This document shows positions 59,601 to 64,000 of a stretch of DNA of 64,000 nucleotides, piece after piece. The position numbers and the translations under genes were made by a program. This DNA is from Dryococelus australis (lineage: Eukaryota; Arthropoda; Insecta; Phasmatodea; Phasmatidae): NCBI GenBank assembly GCA_029891345.1, contig CM057009.1, positions 213,348,120-213,412,119 of the forward strand, in the 5' to 3' direction. Each line of letters starts with the position of its first letter. The first letter of the stretch is position 1. The notes beneath the pieces are model-generated. The model saw only the letters and a program-made list of their open reading frames with translations, searched no databases and was not told the DNA's origin.

Positions 59601-61980
59601 GGGGTACATGTACCATAGGAAGATGAGAATCTAAACATACTTCAAATAAATTGTACTGTACACTAACTCAATTAAATAAATTCAGTTTATTCTGCTACCA
59701 TTTTCTTTAACTTATGTGAAATATTACACTACAAATTAATTTTAATATATTGTGTACTGAGACTTGGCAGTGTACAATACTGGAACAGAATACTAGGACA
59801 ATGATTACCAGGTCAAAAATAGTAAATAAATAATGTGGATCGACATTAAGGTAGTTATTAAATTAACAGATGTGATGAATTGGTGGTGGCAGATATATTT
59901 TGTAACTTTCGTATACAATTTATCTCATTATCACATTCAATAAATAACAGTATCTTGTTATTAAATTATTTCAATCTGCTAAATTTTTTTATTAATGTGC
60001 ATTTATGGACAGAAAACATTTTGTTTATCAATCTCAAATTTTTATTTTATCAATGGTGCCATGCAACTTATTAATTTTATATTTAACCTTGTTTACAACT
60101 CACAAAATAAATAATGTAAGTTAATAATAATAATAAAAAGGTACATTCTTAAAAAAAATACTGCTCTTTTGCTAGAGTCTTTTATACAAAGATTATATTT
60201 TTCGTTGCTTTCTGTAAAGTTTTTAAACTCTAAATCAAATTTCGCTCATAGTTCTGCTCTAGAATGGCGCGTGTCCCGAAATTGCGTCACCACAGCCGTC
60301 ATGCTGATTGTTAACCTGAACTCCCTTGCTGTCCAATGCAGCGGGGAATGCAGAACCGAGATGAAACTTTGAATTACCACTGAGGGTGTCCCAACGAGCT
60401 GCAGATGACATGAATTAAAAATTGCGCTACTACAGTTACAGATAGTGATTTAACACTGTGGCTTTTATTAGCTCTATAAGCAGCTATATCTTTTAGATAT
60501 TTAAGATTTACCTAGCAGCAAAATAAGTTCCCTAAATATTAACTTACTGCTTTCTGAAGTTTTTATCATTAAGTTAGCAACAAAATAAATAGTTCACAAA
60601 TTTCTATTCCTAACCTATATGGTTTTTATTCTGCTTTCTTCTTTCGTAGAAAGTATATTTTGGTTGGAAATACATTTTCAAGAGAGAAACATTTTGGGGA
60701 AATAAATTTTTACTTGATAAAAACGTATAATCAATTATTGTTTAAGTTTTAATTTCCTGAATTTACCACCAAGATAAATAAACACATATCCAGCGCGTTG
60801 CATTTTATTTCAAAATGCGTATTCGTGTCTACAGAATCTCGTCAGAAGGCGGTGGCCCATCTGTCTGTCCATCGAAAGTTAAAGTTTGAGGTATAAAAAA
60901 AGTTCCCCTGCGATTGGTCGAAGATCGTGTGAACGCCTGACGTGTGCAAAGGATGGTTGCGAGTCCACCTTTACTCGTATAAATCAGTTTTTTAATGCAG
61001 TTACGACACAACTACGCTGCCTCAAGTGAAACACAGGCAACTATGGTTAACCCATTAGCAGTCATGCTTCAACCATAAGTAAAAAACATTTAAGACCTCA
61101 GTCACTTCTTCATAATCTGATTAAACCAGTTATGACATTTTTTGGGGCTGTAACCAGAAATTATACACAAAGGACTATTCTGTAGCTTGGTAATATCTAG
61201 TGTCTGTTCATCAACAAAACAAAGTATCTTTGTAGTACAGAGCAACTTGGGATTGGGGGAAATGTTAATCGAAATGGGTGTACTGTCAAATTTGTAACCG
61301 TAATAAAGGCACAGTTAAGTACAGAAGGGGATATAGTATCGCCTCCTCCTCACGCTCATTTCCAAATACTGGTTTCATATACACTAATTGATCACTTCAT
61401 CATTTAGCAGGTTTTTATAAATTATGGTAAAACTGCTCACCTCACTCCTTTTAAAATATTTTATTTGTACGTAGTTATGTAAAGAGAAACACACACCCAA
61501 ACATACCACACATAGTGAGACTGTGTTCAAAGTTACCATTTAGTACAATAGTATTTTAACTTGTAGTAGTGTTAATTTCGGGTGCTATTAAGTCGCTTGT
61601 TCAGAAGTGGTTGCTATTTGGTAATTTAGGATTTTAGTAAATATCGTTCCATAGTAAAATATAAAATGTATCATTATTTTACTTGACTAATTCAGGCCAC
61701 GTCACCTCTTAGAATACTACGCCAGTGCCTATGAAGAGTATACAGTGGTACGTCTATACCAAATATGAAAATGTACCATCTCATCTGATATCATGCCACT
61801 TAAGTGACATTTGTGAGATTATAGATGAAATTTATAATTAAAATACTACACAAATTATGATAAGGCCTGTATTAAGGAGAGTATTTCAGAACATAACTAG
61901 ATGACAATCTATAAACATTTAAATCATAATTTCCCACCATTTACTAATGAAATTTATGCAGTACAGCTGGTGCTAAGATG
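59601..61980. other. Intron stretch without recognisable genes
   Basis: AT-rich. A slightly GC-richer patch at 60250-60370 and another at 60820-61070 contain short open frames without domains. I see no exon of the MAM gene here. Confidence 0.4.
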
Positions 61981-61989
61981 AAAATGTAA

Positions 61990-62440
61990 TTGGTCGAAAT
62001 ATTTGATAGTACATACTATACTAACATATGTACTCAAGCCATTCAGCCTATTTGCTTCACCTCTCAAGTTTTGCATGCATTAAGCACATTTAATTTTGTA
62101 ACATTAGATTATCATGAACACGTCACTTCTAATAACCAACCTGAATTTTACCACAGATTTTCATATGCTTCATGGCAAGAAGACTAGCAAACATGTTGCA
62201 GAATTCAAAAGCAGCTGAACTGAAAATCACTTACCTTGGTCATGAATTTAAGGTTCTTTCTGTTCAAATTCATTGCACTTGTTATTGTAATGCAATTTGC
62301 AAGTACTTTCTCCAATACTGTGATCGTAACCAAAACTGTGTAAATAGGCTAACAGGTCAAAAGAAATGTTTGCATATCACTATAAGTGATCTTTGATGCA
62401 CTGGCTGGAGAGGAATTGTTCTCACCACCGAAAGCTATAC
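61990..62440 (+). pseudogene. Unidentified cysteine-rich coding remnant
   Basis: Two overlapping open frames. The first (61990-62187) reads VLHALSTFNFVTLDYHEHV and PEFYHRFSYASWQED. The second (62172-62396) ends with CTCYCNAICKYFLQYCDRN, then CVNRLTGQKKC. The Cys spacing and Cys-x-Asn-Arg word recall CXC/pre-SET zinc-binding modules, but the match is partial. It could equally be a piece of an unknown transposon protein. Composition is more gene-like than its surroundings. Confidence 0.35.
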
Positions 62441-62754
62441 TCAACAACTCTCCACTCATTCAAATTAAAATTACTTGCAAACTCAGTATGTAGACAAATT
62501 AAAATATTTGCACAGTAAAACAGTACTGATATGTAGACCTTAGGGTGTGTAAAGGGTAAGCGACTACCTAGAAAGGAAACTATTACATTTTTTATTCCGT
62601 TTTTCCTTTCATAAATAATCTAAAATATTTGGTATTTGGTGCAGACACAACCCAAAGAACATACAAATTTAGAAAATGGTGTAATTCCACTCTACTATTT
62701 ACACAGAACACGAATTTACTAGGGGTATCAACTTTGACCAATAGAAACCCCAAA

Positions 62755-63060
62755 AACGGATGTGCGGACGGCTATGAAGATAAGGGAAATTGTGGTGTAA
62801 AATAGGTGAGGAATATGTAAATAATGTAATATTTATTTATGAAAATACATTAAATTGCGAGAAAAAAAAACAACTGAACCATACATTAACTATATAGACA
62901 ATATTACCAATACAAGCTACAAATACGATAGTGGGGAGGGCTATGAAGATCAGGGAAATTGTGGGGTAGAAAAATACTAAACATGTACATTTTCATTACA
63001 AACTTTTACCCCTCAATCTCCCTCAAGTTCAAGCTCTCCCAACTATCGTATTTCTAAATC
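62755..63060. repeat. Short duplicated and inverted repeats
   Basis: GGCTATGAAGATAAGGGAAATTG (20-base core at 62770) recurs at 62939 with one change. AAATACGATAGT (62918) pairs with ACTATCGTATTT (63043), suggesting a small MITE of about 140 bp. Confidence 0.55.
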
Positions 63061-63385
63061 GTATTGTTAAAATTGTCAATTTAGGTACGGTGCCTAATGT
63101 TCAGTCTAATCCTTCTGCAACTAAACATGTTTTCATGAGACAATATTACAGTAATATTACAAATAGTACAGAAATATGTTAAATTGCAAATCACACATAC
63201 ATTTTTTCTCAGTGCAAATAGGCTATACATGACAATTATTTATGGGTAAACTCCCTGTTTCGCTGATGCGTTACGCTTTGCGTTACCGCCTAAAATTAAT
63301 TGCCAGCGCGCCTTGAATCATTGTTTTAGGTAATTATTACCCTGCTGACGCTGGGACACTGGCTAGGTGCATAATGTTTGGCTAA

Positions 63386-63640
63386 TATGTAAACATTGTA
63401 CGAGCAATCACCGACACAAATATGAAAACACTTTTTTGACGTAATTTATCAATTTTATCCCTAGTTCAACTTGCTGAATTATACAAACACTTAAGAGACC
63501 CCAACCAGTTTAATACACGAACACTGATTATGTAAACATTGTACGAGCAATCACAGACACACATACCTACGTAAACAACGCTTCTGAAGCAATCAATTAT
63601 ATCTCTATCTCAACTTGCTAAACTAAACACACACAGGATA
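63386..63640. repeat. Two-copy tandem repeat, period about 143 bp
   Basis: ATGTAAACATTGTACGAGC at 63387 and 63530, with CAATCAC(C/A)GACACA and TCAACTTGCT(G/A)AA following in both copies. Noncoding. Confidence 0.75.
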
Positions 63641-63759
63641 CCGTATTAACCCTGAATATTCTTAATCTTCCTTGCACATCAATAATATAAAATAAACAAA
63701 AAATACTGAATCAGGGAATTAAAAAAAAAAATGTGCCTATTAAAATTTCCCCAAAACTT

Positions 63760-63960
63760 TAAAATGACATACCAATATCGATTTTTTATTGTTCGTGCAG
63801 ACACATGAAGTTTCACAGTGGCTATGATTGCACATGTGTTTGCTGGTATGTTATTCAGGGCCGCCCGAACGATCCTATGTGTCAAAGTGCTCATTAATTG
63901 TGGTGCTAGGCGTCTGTGGGAACCTTCTGTCACCCATCTTCTTCTACTCCAATTGACCAA
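63760..63960 (-). pseudogene. Tc1-like transposase N-terminal fragment
   Basis: The minus-strand frame reads HRIVRAALNNIPANTCAII and VKLHVSARTIKNR. The pattern I-V-R-x-A-L-x-N followed by V-S-x-R-T-I-x-N-R is the second helix-turn-helix of Tc1 transposases. No catalytic part is present. Confidence 0.5.
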
Positions 63961-64000
63961 GTGATTAGAGATTCTTCGGAATATCCAGCCACCTTTACAA

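Noticed and set aside
58593-64000. Next MAM exon
   Set aside because: I looked for Leu-x-Phe-x-Tyr-x-Met-x-Gly-type or end-of-domain motifs beside splice sites and found none that fit the required phase 1.
1-64000. CRISPR arrays, rRNA genes, canonical tRNA genes, bacterial-type operons
   Set aside because: No regularly spaced repeats, rRNA blocks or convincing cloverleafs were seen; splice sites and element types show this is eukaryotic.

Overview
This is animal nuclear DNA, AT-rich, with spliced exons bounded by GT/AG, and almost everything between the exons is transposable-element debris. The element set (an env-bearing errantivirus-like retrovirus, Ty3/gypsy elements, Polintons, Tc1/mariner and PIF/Harbinger elements) points to an arthropod, most likely an insect with a large genome. 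A polyneopteran such as a stick insect is my guess, not something the sequence proves.

The only host gene I can support is on the + strand. Three short exons (2420-2588, 35858-36034, 58436-58592) encode parts of two tandem MAM domains of a cell-surface or secreted protein. Splice phases agree across both introns (33.3 kb and 22.4 kb). The gene runs off both ends of the window.

Intron 1 (2589-35857) holds a Tc1-like remnant, a THAP-domain fragment cut off by an LTR, and a nested pair of virus-like elements. The outer element is an endogenous retrovirus (LTRs 4828-5453 and 27576-28169; gag, protease, RT/RNase H, integrase, env). Its RT gene is broken by a decayed Polinton/Maverick of about 12.8 kb (about 8690-21513). 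That Polinton still shows B-family DNA polymerase, retroviral-type integrase, packaging ATPase, adenain-like protease, a parvovirus-type phospholipase A2-like protein, a BRO-N protein, several capsid-type proteins, and a matrix metalloproteinase with pro-domain, zinc site and hemopexin-like region. Harbinger, mariner and Tc1 pieces and a minisatellite-rich block fill the rest of the intron.

Intron 2 (36035-58435) holds a minus-strand Ty3/gypsy element (37.6-43.7 kb), a plus-strand Ty3/gypsy element (47.5-55.9 kb) and a third minus-strand gypsy fragment (56.2-58.3 kb). The plus-strand gypsy is interrupted in its RT by a second, internally deleted Polinton (47758-52862). This one has long terminal inverted repeats, AG...CT ends and a perfect 6-bp target duplication (GTTATT). 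It keeps only the amino-terminal part of the polymerase gene and a recognisable promoter. After exon 3, 58593-64000 contains Tc1 remnants, short repeats and one unexplained cysteine-rich fragment.

Nearly all mobile-element genes carry stops or frameshifts and are read here as pseudogenes. Functions rest on motifs read by eye and recalled family knowledge; no database search was possible.
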